Assembly: GCA_949316235.1 (NCBI GenBank)
Contig: OX438745.1
Location: 8,933,001-8,997,000 of the forward strand
DNA length: 64,000 bases
Direction: 5' to 3'
Source of the DNA: Oegoconia quadripuncta
Taxonomy: Eukaryota; Arthropoda; Insecta; Lepidoptera; Autostichidae
In this document: piece by piece, positions 23,007-32,372 of the stretch
Layout: each line of letters starts with the position of its first letter
Position numbering within the stretch: the stretch's first letter is position 1
Made by a program: the position numbers and the translations under genes
Notes under the pieces: model-generated
Told to the model about the DNA's origin: nothing
The model's input: the letters and a program-made list of their open reading frames with translations, nothing else
Database searches by the model: none

Positions 23007-23022
23007 TACTCCCCCTTTTGAC
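23007..23022 (-). other. Polypurine tract of the Ty3/Gypsy element
   Basis: On the minus strand AAAAGGGGGAGTA abuts the 3' LTR, as required for plus-strand DNA priming. Confidence 0.85.
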
Positions 23023-23060
23023 CAGAAGAATGCCCCCATAACTGGTCAAACAAGAAAATA

Positions 23061-26000
23061 TTAACAAACCTTGCGAGGACGGCCTCGCGATCGTTTAGGA
23101 ACGACTGGTTCAGGCTGATCACCCTCTCGGGCGTGATAGCGATACAGATCGGATATATGATATTTTCCAACTACATCATTTGGCGGTGTACAATGAGACA
23201 AAAGATAGGTAGTGGGACTCACCTTCTTAGTAATGCGGTATGGTCCATCCCTCTTCGGAGCGAACTTAGAGCTGATGCCCTTTCGAGCATTGCTCAAAAC
23301 ATGGCCACGTAGCAAGACTAAATCACCGGGAAGATATACCTCACCTACCTTTCGAGTCTTATCTCTAAGTACCTTGCGTTTGTCTTGTTCGCGCTCAATA
23401 TTTTCCTTCGCAGAACTCAGGGTAGTCGCTAGCTTCAGGAGATATGGAGTTATCTGTGGAACATAATTTTCCGCCTCCACAACAGTTCGAAGGTCGCTCT
23501 GAGCTGATAAGGGAGAACGTAATTCTCGCGCAAACGTAAGGTAGGCGGGGGTTTGACGAGTAGGCTTTGTTACAGACGTATTCATCGCAAAACGTATGAA
23601 TGGTAAAGCCTCAGGCCACAGACGATGTTCCCCTTCCACTAGGATCGCAAGTTGTGACTTAAGATCACGATTCTTTCTCTCCACCGGATTAGCCTCAGGG
23701 TGGTAGAGGGGTACCAGGTTCTGCTTCACACCTAAGACAAACATGGCATGTTGCATAACATCTGCAACAAATTGAACGCCATTGTCAGAAATGAGACGTC
23801 TGGGCACACCAAACCTAAGGAAGACTTCGTCAATAAGAATTTTGGCACAATTTTCGGCGGTTGCATCGACCAATGCAAATAATTCTATCCACTTACTAGC
23901 TGTGTCTTCAACAATAAGTACCCATCTCTCTGCGTTAGGACCTTTGGGTAGAGGTCCGAACAAGTCAATGGCTACTACTTCAAAACGTTGCGCCGGAACA
24001 GGTGTCTGAATGAGTCCTGAAGGCTTCTCGTTGAGCGGCTTATACCGCTGACATTCGAGACAAGTCCCAAGGTACTCACTAACATAACGGCGCATACCTG
24101 GAAAGTAAAAACGTTGCGAGATACGATGCAATGTCCTGTCCACACCACCGTGACCTGAAGTCGCAGAATCGTGACACTCGACCATCACCTGCTTCCGTAG
24201 GTCTAGAGGCACGACCAACTGTGGCTCTTCAGTATCAGTGTCAGTATAACGGTACAGGACACCCTTGCATGTGTGATATCCCCTCTCGGTCCATCTATTC
24301 AATGCTACTTCTTCCTTACCTTCTAGATCTAAAATTATCTTGGATACCTCTGGATCATTTAGCTGTGACTCACGAAGCTTCGTTGCCTCCCAGTGCGGTG
24401 TGTCTACAATAACAGTGCAGATTCCACAAGCATCATCGGATTCTTCTTCATGTGGTGGACGGCTGAGAGTATCTGCTATCACGTTAGCCTTACCCGGAGT
24501 GTACTCCACTTGCAGGTCAAAAGACTGAAGCTTCATCGCCCATCGCACCAGTCGTCCACTAGGTGACTTCAAGGTAAGCAACCACTTTAGAGGCTGGTGA
24601 TCACTAGCTACACGCACTTGATGTCCATCAATATATCCGCGGAACTTTTCCACGGACCACACTACAGCGAGAGCCTCCCGTTCGGTTGTCGAATAGTTAC
24701 GTTCGGCGGAAGTAAGTAATCGACTAGCGTATTCTATTGGCCGTTCTTCACGAGGAGACTCCCCCTGGAGTAGAACAGCACCCAGAGCATGGTTGCTGGC
24801 ATCAGTTCGAAGAACAAAAGGTAGGCTATAGTCGGGCTGGGTGAGTATCGGCGGCGAAGTGAGTAACCTTTTAAGCTCTTTAAAGGCTACAACTTGTGAC
24901 TCTCCCCAGGTCCACGGCTGGTCCTTTCTAGTGAGGTTAGTTAGAGGCTGAGCGACTTGAGAAAACCCTGGAACAAACTTTCTAAACCAGGAACAGGTCT
25001 GTAGAAAGGTCTTTAACTGCTTTACAGATGTTGGTTCCCTCATGTTGCTAATAGCGCTGATCTTCTCGGGATCCGGAGTAACGCCCTCGGGCGTAATAAC
25101 ATGTCCAAGATACTTGACGCTCTCCCGTGCAAACACACACTTAGCACGGTTAGCGCGAAGTCGGTAGTGTCGCAGCCTATCAAATACGGCATGGAGGTCT
25201 GCGAGGTGCTTCTCGAAAGAATCTGAAATAACGATCAGGTCGTCGATATAGCAAAGAAGGGTTACATCTTTCAATGAGGCTCCTGAACGAAATCTATCGA
25301 TGAGCCGTTGGAAAGTAGCCGGCGCATTTCGCAGTCCAAACGGCATCCGTTTAAAACGGTGAACTCCGAAAGGCGACACGAAAGATGTCTTATCCTGGTC
25401 TTCTTCCCTTACCATGACCTGCCAGTAGCCTGAGCGAAGGTCAATGGTACTCATAAAGCAACTCTTACCTGTGTACTGCAGCAGATCGTCGATTACAGGT
25501 AACGGATAGGAATCACTCTGCGTGACAGCATTTAATTTACGGTAATCGACGCAAAACCTATATGTACCGTCCTTCTTCGGCACTAATAGAGCTGGAGCTG
25601 CCCATGCAGACTCGCACTCCTCGATAATCCCGTCTCTAAGCATCTTCTCCAACTCAGCCTCCATGACTGCTTTCTTGGCGGGCGTGAGTCGGTATGGTGG
25701 TACAGCGATCGGCGGGTGCTCACCCGTTTCAATCCGATGTTCGGCAAAAGGTGTAGGCTCTCCCCCTTCCCGGAAGATATCCTCATTCCGTTGTAGTACC
25801 TCGGCAAGACAGGCCTTCTCCAACGGAGAAAACTTCGTGGCCTCATCTGATCTCAAAACCTCCGCGGAAGCACACCCTACGAAGTGACGAGATGTTTCAC
25901 ACTTTAAGGTGTGTATGACCTGAGGACGATCAGCACTGAACCAGGTGTTTGCAGTAAGATTAAGAACTAACCGAGCTTTGCGTAAGAAATCTATCCCTAA

Positions 26001-27785
26001 TAGAGTTTCGTTATTAATCGCGTTTGGAAAAATCACGAAGGTGATAGGTATTATAGAACCCTCAAGATTGACATCTAAATCCGCGAGCTTAACATTCAAG
26101 TCACGCACCACGCCATCAGCCAGTTTAACTGACATGAGACTGCTACGTAACGGATGGTGCAGTTTCTGAAGTAACGCGTAAAGACTTGAACCCGCTACGC
26201 TGCGTCGAGCAGCGGTGTCGACCAACCCAGTGCCGCGGCGTCCTAAAATCTCTATATTCAAAATTGGACGACCACTGACACAATCGTCGGGTACCGGAGT
26301 CGTAGATGAAGCATAGAATTTTTCCGTCAGCGATTCATTAATATTTTGAGGTACCTTAACTTCGTGAGGCACGTCGTTAGTCTTTGATAAAATATGGTTA
26401 CTCTGTAAGTCGCTATTCTTTGACGAATTGCCTCCCAGAGACAAATTCTTGATGAATGACGTGTCTCCCGAAGGTAAGATAGTCTTTGACAAATTGTCTC
26501 CTGGAGACACATTATTAATCTTTGACACAGAGTTACAATCAATAACATCATCATCATAACCGTTATGCATAGAAATGTTACATTCCGAATCATTATTATT
26601 AGGAAAATCACATGAAAAGAAAGAGTCCTTATTAGTACAGTTATCGCAATTAGCACGAATCACTCCTTGTTTACCACAACCGTAACACGACACTGATAAG
26701 GGCACTGATTTACTTTTCAATTTAGAGCACTCTGAACGGTCGTGACCACCTTTACGACAATATACACAAAATGTTTTACCTTGTCTGCCGGTCGTCGAGC
26801 TTACCACCGAAGACGATCGAGTAGCAACAGGTCCCGAATGTGGGACGACCCGCGGCGGCGGCGGCGCAGACGGCGGGGGTGGCGGGGCGCCGGCCATGGC
26901 GCGAAGCGACGACGACGGAGCGAGCGCGCCCGCATCGTTCGGCCCGCGCGTGGCGGTACGCGGCGCGGGGGCCGCGGCGCCCGCGCTCCCCTGCGCGACG
27001 CGCGATCCACCGTCGACGGCGCCCTGGTACAGGGCACGCGGCTTGACCTCCACCAACGATTCTTCTACATCTCTCGCTCTCTCGATTAGCTTATCTAAGC
27101 TGTCGACTGACTCTCTATGTATACGTTTTCGTATACGCCTATGTAGGAGACCGTAGACGATGTCGAGTTTCATTCTCTCGCTTAACTCGTAAGGCAATTT
27201 AGCGAGCGACGCTCGTAAGCGGCCTACGAATACGTCGGCCCTTTCGTTCCCTTGTTCGGCGGAGAACACATCACGAAATATTTGGTGCGGGGGGCGGGGT
27301 ACACCGAACATAGATCGCAGCCGTGCGATCGCTTCCGACCATGAAGTGATGGTTAACTTCACCCCTCGAAACCATACTCCTGCCTCTCCTTCGAGTAACA
27401 TCGGTAAACCCTTTAGTGCGTGTTCATCGCTTATGTTGGCACATTCTTTGTATATTTGTACCGAGTCTATAAATGCTTCTAGGACCTCTGAATCACGCGT
27501 TGCTCCGTTAAAACGCGCGGTACATTTGGAAAAGTTTCCCAATGGCATGGCTCCTGTGAGTGACGACGACGGGGCTGGAGACGCGATGACGGGATGCTCA
27601 GCTATGTGTAAAGATGACTGTGATGCCAGGATAGACTCAACCAGTTGCCGGTTTGATTCGGCCTGAGTCTTGGCGAAAGCCTCTAAAAACGACGATAGCT
27701 GCCTCTCTGACATGGCCATCTTATCCATGTGGTCAGCGTCAACGTCTTGGTCACTATTATGTTGTTTAGATTTACGACGAGACAT
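23061..27785 (-). CDS. Ty3/Gypsy Gag-Pol polyprotein, intact single frame (1574 aa)
   Basis: Domains in order: a Gag capsid-like region of the Ty3 type (about 80-250); a Pro/Ala-rich linker (260-330); a CCHC zinc knuckle (C340, C343, H348, C353) and a second, degenerate knuckle with Val in place of His (C367, C370, V375, C380); a Ser/Asn-rich linker; protease with active site D523-T-A; reverse transcriptase with YIDD at 846-849; RNase H (D995, E1035 or E1037, D1062, D1105); integrase with a zinc site (H1205, H1212, C1242, C1245), catalytic D1274, D1334 and E1369, a GPY module at 1514-1516, and a basic tail with an AT-hook-like RGRPRK. There is no envelope frame. Gag and Pol are one frame with no frameshift or stop between them. 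All catalytic residues seen are present, so it could encode a working protein. Confidence 0.93.
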   Translation of the reverse strand: MSRRKSKQHNSDQDVDADHMDKMAMSERQLSSFLEAFAKTQAESNRQLVESILASQSSLHIAEHPVIASPAPSSSLTGAMPLGNFSKCTARFNGATRDSEVLEAFIDSVQIYKECANISDEHALKGLPMLLEGEAGVWFRGVKLTITSWSEAIARLRSMFGVPRPPHQIFRDVFSAEQGNERADVFVGRLRASLAKLPYELSERMKLDIVYGLLHRRIRKRIHRESVDSLDKLIERARDVEESLVEVKPRALYQGAVDGGSRVAQGSAGAAAPAPRTATRGPNDAGALAPSSSLRAMAGAPPPPPSAPPPPRVVPHSGPVATRSSSVVSSTTGRQGKTFCVYCRKGGHDRSECSKLKSKSVPLSVSCYGCGKQGVIRANCDNCTNKDSFFSCDFPNNNDSECNISMHNGYDDDVIDCNSVSKINNVSPGDNLSKTILPSGDTSFIKNLSLGGNSSKNSDLQSNHILSKTNDVPHEVKVPQNINESLTEKFYASSTTPVPDDCVSGRPILNIEILGRRGTGLVDTAARRSVAGSSLYALLQKLHHPLRSSLMSVKLADGVVRDLNVKLADLDVNLEGSIIPITFVIFPNAINNETLLGIDFLRKARLVLNLTANTWFSADRPQVIHTLKCETSRHFVGCASAEVLRSDEATKFSPLEKACLAEVLQRNEDIFREGGEPTPFAEHRIETGEHPPIAVPPYRLTPAKKAVMEAELEKMLRDGIIEECESAWAAPALLVPKKDGTYRFCVDYRKLNAVTQSDSYPLPVIDDLLQYTGKSCFMSTIDLRSGYWQVMVREEDQDKTSFVSPFGVHRFKRMPFGLRNAPATFQRLIDRFRSGASLKDVTLLCYIDDLIVISDSFEKHLADLHAVFDRLRHYRLRANRAKCVFARESVKYLGHVITPEGVTPDPEKISAISNMREPTSVKQLKTFLQTCSWFRKFVPGFSQVAQPLTNLTRKDQPWTWGESQVVAFKELKRLLTSPPILTQPDYSLPFVLRTDASNHALGAVLLQGESPREERPIEYASRLLTSAERNYSTTEREALAVVWSVEKFRGYIDGHQVRVASDHQPLKWLLTLKSPSGRLVRWAMKLQSFDLQVEYTPGKANVIADTLSRPPHEEESDDACGICTVIVDTPHWEATKLRESQLNDPEVSKIILDLEGKEEVALNRWTERGYHTCKGVLYRYTDTDTEEPQLVVPLDLRKQVMVECHDSATSGHGGVDRTLHRISQRFYFPGMRRYVSEYLGTCLECQRYKPLNEKPSGLIQTPVPAQRFEVVAIDLFGPLPKGPNAERWVLIVEDTASKWIELFALVDATAENCAKILIDEVFLRFGVPRRLISDNGVQFVADVMQHAMFVLGVKQNLVPLYHPEANPVERKNRDLKSQLAILVEGEHRLWPEALPFIRFAMNTSVTKPTRQTPAYLTFARELRSPLSAQSDLRTVVEAENYVPQITPYLLKLATTLSSAKENIEREQDKRKVLRDKTRKVGEVYLPGDLVLLRGHVLSNARKGISSKFAPKRDGPYRITKKVSPTTYLLSHCTPPNDVVGKYHISDLYRYHAREGDQPEPVVPKRSRGRPRKVC

Positions 27786-28045
27786 ACTGCTTTGAAATGC
27801 AAATAACCATGAAATGAATGAGACACTTTAGGTAGGTAACAGTCCTCACGGTACGGTACGGTATACAATACGGGCAGTCCAGTAGGTATACATACATACA
27901 TATAAGTACTTCACGTTATATTGCTAACAGTCAGGACGATACGTACGAGTACACAATACTGATAGTTCGGTATTTAGGTATACACACAATACACGTAAGT
28001 TCACTGTATCCACTTTAGGTACTAATATTCACTCGTGAATTCGTC

Positions 28046-28064
28046 GCCGCGAGTTGGTGCGCCA
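28046..28064 (-). other. Primer-binding site of the Ty3/Gypsy element
   Basis: One base inside the 5' LTR, the minus strand reads TGGCGCACCAACTCGCGG. It starts with the TGG expected to pair with a tRNA CCA end. The tRNA type is not identified. Confidence 0.75.
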
Positions 28065-28065
28065 G

Positions 28066-28360
28066 TGTAGTGCAGGTTTAGAAATAACGTACACTTGGAA
28101 TACGAAACAGTCTTTAATCAACACCACGGTATCTTGTGACAGATTGATTACTTAAATAACAGTTTATTGATTCACTGACTGAATAAAACTATGAATAATA
28201 GGTACTTGGCCGAGCAGCGTAGGGCGTGTTTGGGCGCAAGTGACGCGAATGCTTCGTATCCCGGTCGGAGCCACACTGCCTGACGACGGGCGGTGTGGCT
28301 ACGTGTGGCCGATTGGCGGGGAAGGGTTGCGCGGGCGCGGGCACGCGTGTGCGTGCTACA
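28066..28360 (-). repeat. Shared LTR: 5' LTR of the intact copy, 3' LTR of the truncated copy
   Basis: It is 295 bp, the same length and apparently the same sequence as 22712-23006. It is followed on the right by the purine tract (28361-28376) of the truncated copy. Confidence 0.9.
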
Positions 28361-28414
28361 TACTCCCCCTTTTGACCAGAAGAATGCCCCCATAACTGGT
28401 CAAACAAGAAAATA

Positions 28415-29019
28415 TTAACAAACCTTGCGAGGACGGCCTCGCGATCGTTTAGGAACGACTGGTTCAGGCTGATCACCCTCTCGGGCGTGATAGCGATACA
28501 GATCGGATATATGATATTTTCCAACTACATCATTTGGCGGTGTACAATGAGACAAAAGATAGGTAGTGGGACTCACCTTCTTAGTAATGCGGTATGGTCC
28601 ATCCCTCTTCGGAGCGAACTTAGAGCTGATGCCCTTTCGAGCATTGCTCAAAACATGGCCACGTAGCAAGACTAAATCACCGGGAAGATATACCTCACCT
28701 ACCTTTCGAGTCTTATCTCTAAGTACCTTGCGTTTGTCTTGTTCGCGCTCAATATTTTCCTTCGCAGAACTCAGGGTAGTCGCTAGCTTCAGGAGATATG
28801 GAGTTATCTGTGGAACATAATTTTCCGCCTCCACAACAGTTCGAAGGTCGCTCTGAGCTGATAAGGGAGAACGTAATTCTCGCGCAAACGTAAGGTAGGC
28901 GGGGGTTTGACGAGTAGGCTTTGTTACAGACGTATTCATCGCAAAACGTATGAATGGTAAAGCCTCAGGCCACAGACGATGTTCCCCTTCCACTAGGATC
29001 GCAAGTTGTGACTTAAGAT
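28415..29019 (-). pseudogene. Truncated Ty3/Gypsy copy: integrase C-terminal part only
   Basis: This repeats the last 190-odd codons of the Gag-Pol frame, including GPY and the AT-hook-like tail, to the same stop codon. It begins after the catalytic glutamate, so no active enzyme part remains. At 29019/29020 the sequence switches directly to LTR U3 (GGCCGATTGGCGGGGAAGGG), a deletion junction. Confidence 0.9.
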
Positions 29020-29073
29020 GGCCGATTGGCGGGGAAGGGTTGCGCGGGCGCGGGCACGCGTGTGCGTGCTACA
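29020..29073 (-). repeat. LTR stub, first 54 bp of U3
   Basis: Identical to the last 54 plus-strand bases of the full LTRs and ending CTACA, followed by TACT. This is the outer 5' edge of the composite. Confidence 0.9.
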
Positions 29074-29077
29074 TACT

Positions 29078-29546
29078 TAATATATTTACATAATAAGCGC
29101 TTCTTGTTTCTTTTCTCATAGACTGAGATGAAAAGTAGAGTGCAAAATAATTTTTTACTCCGGGCGATTGAATCCCTCGCCACACTAGATCCACTCTAGA
29201 TTCCTTCGTTCCGCTTTTGATTCAAAATAGCGCGCTCGCCGTAAAAATATCTATTAAGTATTTTGCTCCCTTGTTACTGCATTACTGTACCTACTTAATG
29301 CATTAAACATAGATATAGTGTTTGCATTTATTTATCAGACGATTAGCCGGTACCACGGGCCAAAACATTTGTACATGGCACCCTTTTGTTCTCCATGGGG
29401 TTCCAAAGGCAAAAATATTTGCTCGTGGAACCCCCGGTGCCCACGGGTAAGCACTGCTGTGTTCGCATGCTTACATGCACTATAACATAGCCCGTACATC
29501 TATGTAAGGCTTATTGGTGTTGCCGACGATAGGGAACGTTATATAA
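29078..29546. other. Unassigned, with a degenerate 50-bp duplication
   Basis: Two adjacent units at about 29352-29401 and 29402-29450 share CCA..GGC-AAAA-ATTTG and TGG-ACCC. No gene or element end is visible elsewhere in the stretch. Confidence 0.35.
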
Positions 29547-29832
29547 CGACCTGTTTGGTGTAGTGGTTAGAAACTGCTAATAAGTATACCAAATGGTCAC
29601 GGGTTCGAATCCCGCTAGGGGCATGTGTTTGTATGATGAATACAGACATATGTTCCCGAGTTATGGTTGTTTTTCATTTATACATGTATTTATTTACAAA
29701 AAAAAATTGTATGTATGTATTTGTGTAGTTTATCAATCATCTAGTATCCATAACACAAGCCTAGATGCTTACTGTGGACCTAGATGGCGCTATGTGTTTG
29801 TGCAAAGACATAACAAGAGTTAAAGATATATT
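29547..29832 (+). repeat. SINE family B, full copy
   Basis: ACCTGTTTGGTGTAGTGGTT (A-box-like), GGGTTCGAATCCCGCTAGGG (B box), then a TGTATGATGAATACAGACAT body, an A-run near 29700, and the 3' block ACCTAGATGGCGCTATGTG. The same layout is seen in six other copies here. Confidence 0.9.
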
Positions 29833-29929
29833 AGGAGTGATACGAGCGACGACGTAGCTGTAATTTGGCGATATGGGTACGTTTACGCACTTCCCTATGT
29901 TTCATTAATATTATATTTAAGCTTAAATT

Positions 29930-30085
29930 AAGCTATTCATATAATTAATAACTTTACGAAAGAGATCCAAATTGTTGACATATTTGCGGACGATCTGACG
30001 GTCATCGTGAAATATTCGTATCCGTTTTTGTGCCAATATTATGAATATCGTTAATCTTTATGTGTCTCTTGCCGAATAACTTATA
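29930..30085 (+). pseudogene. Fragment sharing a 35-residue C-terminus with the frame at 49431-49733
   Basis: The plus strand reads AIHIINNFTKEIQIVDIF, continues ADDLTVIVKY, and ends QYYEYR before TAA at 30053. The minus-strand frame at 49431 ends with the same peptide at about 85 percent identity, and the nucleotide match continues past the stop into CTTGCCGAATAACTTAT. It is a piece of a dispersed element of unrecognised class. Confidence 0.7.
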
Positions 30086-30334
30086 TAAGTGTTTTAGTGT
30101 AAAACTGTAAACTTATAATTGTAAATAAATAAATAAATTAACTCGCCATACATTATATTAGGCAAGAACTATAAAAGCAGGTTAAATTTCCTATTATACG
30201 AAATATTTTTAAGAGCAGTGGAAACTATCAATAAAGATCTCTGTACCTACTCATTTCGACTGAATAATCGGAATTCCTTGACAACGAAAACGATATCAAT
30301 CAATAAATAGAGTCCACCGACATCATTCGAACAG

Positions 30335-30617
30335 GACCCCTATTCTCGCGCATTCGACATTTCTCTGTCGATAGACATCCATAGATCTGTCGCTTTTGCA
30401 CATGCATGTAAGTGTGAAAGAGATAGACATACCAATGTCTATCGGCAGTGATATGTCGAACGCGCGAGAATCGGGGCCCTGGACCCCGATTCTCGTGCGT
30501 TCGAGATTTCACTGTCGATAGACATTGGTATAACTATCTCTTTCGTACTAATAAGGGCGTGCGAAAGTGACAAACCTATGGATGTCTATCGACAGTAAAT
30601 GTCGATCGTGCGAGAAC
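30335..30617. mobile_element. Head-to-head pair of palindromic MITEs
   Basis: Unit 1 (30335-30478) begins GACCCCTATTCTCGCGCATT and ends with an inverted version, CGCGCGAGAATCGGGGCC. Unit 2 (about 30481-30617) is the reverse complement of unit 1 with substitutions. Each unit carries the TGTCGATAGACAT block near both ends. The result is a fourfold symmetrical structure about a GGGGCCCTGGACCCC centre. Confidence 0.8.
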
Positions 30618-30666
30618 CCAGCACTATGGCAAGTATACTGGGAATTTGATTAGCTCAAAAATCATC

Positions 30667-30846
30667 TTTTTTATGCACAACGGGTTAGCACATGATGTGG
30701 TAGTTATCCAGTAAGCGGACATTTTCTACCACCAACCAAACCTGGGATAGGTACACAGAATCTGTGAATAGGTACTAAACATGGGGATTGAACCCGCGAC
30801 CTCCGATTCGTAAACCCTATGTTGTTCACATTGAGCCACGGAGGTA
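30667..30846 (-). repeat. SINE family A, internally deleted
   Basis: It has the A-tail end (TTTTTTATGCACAACGGGTT) on the left and the tRNA-like head (AACCCGCGACCTCCGATTCG .. TTGAGCCACGGAGG) on the right. The middle AGATAAGATAGCC block is missing. Confidence 0.85.
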
Positions 30847-31089
30847 TCCAAATACTCACATTTTAATGGTCGGTGCTTACTCGTTTTGTAGTTTTCTATG
30901 ATCCGACAAAGCAATATAAGTAATTAATAAAACAAATAAACGTTAGTTAATTCAACAAACAAACTTTGTCAAGCGGAATATTAAACAAACAAGCTCGCGG
31001 GTACATAAACAGAAAGTTTGCGGAGCTGTGTGGCACCGACATAACGCCCTAAACCCAGACCGAATTACAGCTAAATTGTGTACCTATTT

Positions 31090-31145
31090 ATAAATAGCTT
31101 TCCGTCCGCGACTTCGTCGGAGTGGATAATTAGAAGTGGAAAATG
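31090..31145 (+). repeat. Fragment of a common CCGTCCGCGACTTCG repeat
   Basis: GCTTTCCGTCCGCGACTTCG resembles CTTACTGTCCGTGACTTCGCC at about 6931. This short block is widespread in lepidopteran genomes; its element class is not clear. Confidence 0.4.
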
Positions 31146-31229
31146 TAGAAAATTCCGAGGAAACTAATGACACCTATCATCCAGACAGTAGTGTGCACAG
31201 CGTTTTATCACAGGTTAGGCAGAATGATA

Positions 31230-31456
31230 ATTTTTTTTTATGCACGACGTGTTAGCACTTGACCTCAATCACACCTGATGTTCAGTGAAGTAGAGGCCGA
31301 AGGTGGTAGCGTACTGACCCGGAAACCCCATCTTATTTGGGGGACTGGCTATCTTATCTCTGACAACCGGAACACAACAATGCTATTAACATTTCTGTTT
31401 GGTGGCAGATTTAGATAAGATGGTGGTAGCTAGCCAGGCGGACATTTAATATGCTA
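31230..31456 (-). repeat. SINE family A, 5'-truncated
   Basis: Starts at the tail (TTTTATGCACGACG) and continues through the AACCCCATCTTATTTGGGGG block to AGCCAGGCGGACATTTAA. The tRNA-like head is absent. Confidence 0.9.
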
Positions 31457-31498
31457 TTAATTGAGAAAAAATACAATTACAAAATAATAACTTGCTAA

Positions 31499-31815
31499 AG
31501 GAGCGTCGGCGGCTCAACGGTTAAGACGCGGTCTCCCAATGTGGGAGGTCGGGGTTCGATTCCCAGGCAGTCCATGTACCAATGAGTTTTAAATTTAATT
31601 CCTTATGTGCATTTATCCGACTGCTCTTAAACGGTGAAGAAAAACATCGTGAGAAAACCTGCATGCCTGAGAAATAAAAAATCAAAGGCATGTGAAGTGC
31701 CCTATACCCGCATTGGGCAGCGTGGTGGACTACTATGGCCCATACTCCCTCATATACGAGGGAAGGTCTATATCCCTGCAGTAGGATGTTTATGGTCTGA
31801 TGATGATGATGAACT
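31499..31815 (+). repeat. SINE family D (second tRNA-headed class)
   Basis: CGGCGGCTCAACGGTTAAGA and GGGGTTCGATTCCCAG form a tRNA-like head. The body has GGTGAAGAAAAACATCGTGA, AAACCTGCATGCCTGAG and CAGCGTGGTGGACTA, and the copy ends in a TGATGATGATGATGA tail. This is a well-known lepidopteran SINE plan with an RTE-like trinucleotide tail. An 83-codon frame across it is incidental. Confidence 0.85.
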
Positions 31816-31989
31816 TGCTGTTATAGCAATCTTCGGAACTGTTTACAATATTTCTGTTCACATCAATATAAATCAGCTGTTTTGACAATGCATTTAGTGG
31901 CAAGCTTACAATTTTTAGGGTAGGCACTATCTTTCTGCCTGTGTGGAGGGCACGAAGGCAGGCAAATAAACCAAACCAACTGTGTTAAA

Positions 31990-32330
31990 AGCTAAATGTC
32001 TTCGCAACGGCCTAACCAACTTCCATCAAGCATGGCTATAGAACGTATCTCCGGGTTTAATGATATTAATAAAAAAAAAAAAAATTAGGAAATCCCCGAA
32101 AGACTACTCGAAAGACAAGATTTCATTGAAATACACTAAAAAACTGTGTTCAAAGCTAAATATCATTGAAACGGCTGTACTGATTTTCATCAAACATAGC
32201 TAAGAGGCTGTCCCCTCGTTTAGTCTTTAATATAAAAAAAACCGCACTCAAATCGGACCACGCATTACTCAGATACATCCGGACAAAGACTGGACACACT
32301 CACACACACAACGCCGTCAAAACAGCACTG
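31990..32330 (+). repeat. Unclassified dispersed repeat, copy 1
   Basis: Blocks AACTGTGTTAAAAGCTAAAT, CGTTTAGTCTTTAATAT and AAATCGGACCACGCATTACT .. GATACATCCG recur in the same order at 37123-37390. An internal duplication (two TGTGTT..AAAGCTAAAT blocks) is visible. No frame. Confidence 0.7.
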
Positions 32331-32372
32331 AGGGCGATGTGTCTCCTCTGTATTATATTACTCTTTGACGAA

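Larger units (their letters stand above)
22712..29073 (-). mobile_element. Tandem Ty3/Gypsy retrotransposon composite sharing an LTR
   Basis: From right to left (element 5' to 3') it runs: a 54-bp LTR stub (29020-29073); a truncated internal region holding only the integrase end (28361-29019); a full LTR (28066-28360); a complete internal region with intact Gag-Pol; and a full LTR (22712-23006). The two full LTRs and the duplicated internal part look identical, so the structure is recent. The truncated unit's internal sequence stops inside the integrase coding region and is joined directly to the start of LTR U3. One insertion flanked by TACT, followed by tandem amplification and an internal deletion, would explain it. 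Confidence 0.85.

Noticed and set aside
26742..27156. Plus-strand frames opposite Gag
   Set aside because: Antisense shadows of the Pro/Ala-rich Gag linker, Arg-rich because of GC content.
23061..27785. An endogenous retrovirus with envelope
   Set aside because: No third frame lies between the Pol stop codon and the 3' LTR (only about 54 bp), so it is an envelope-less Ty3/Gypsy retrotransposon.
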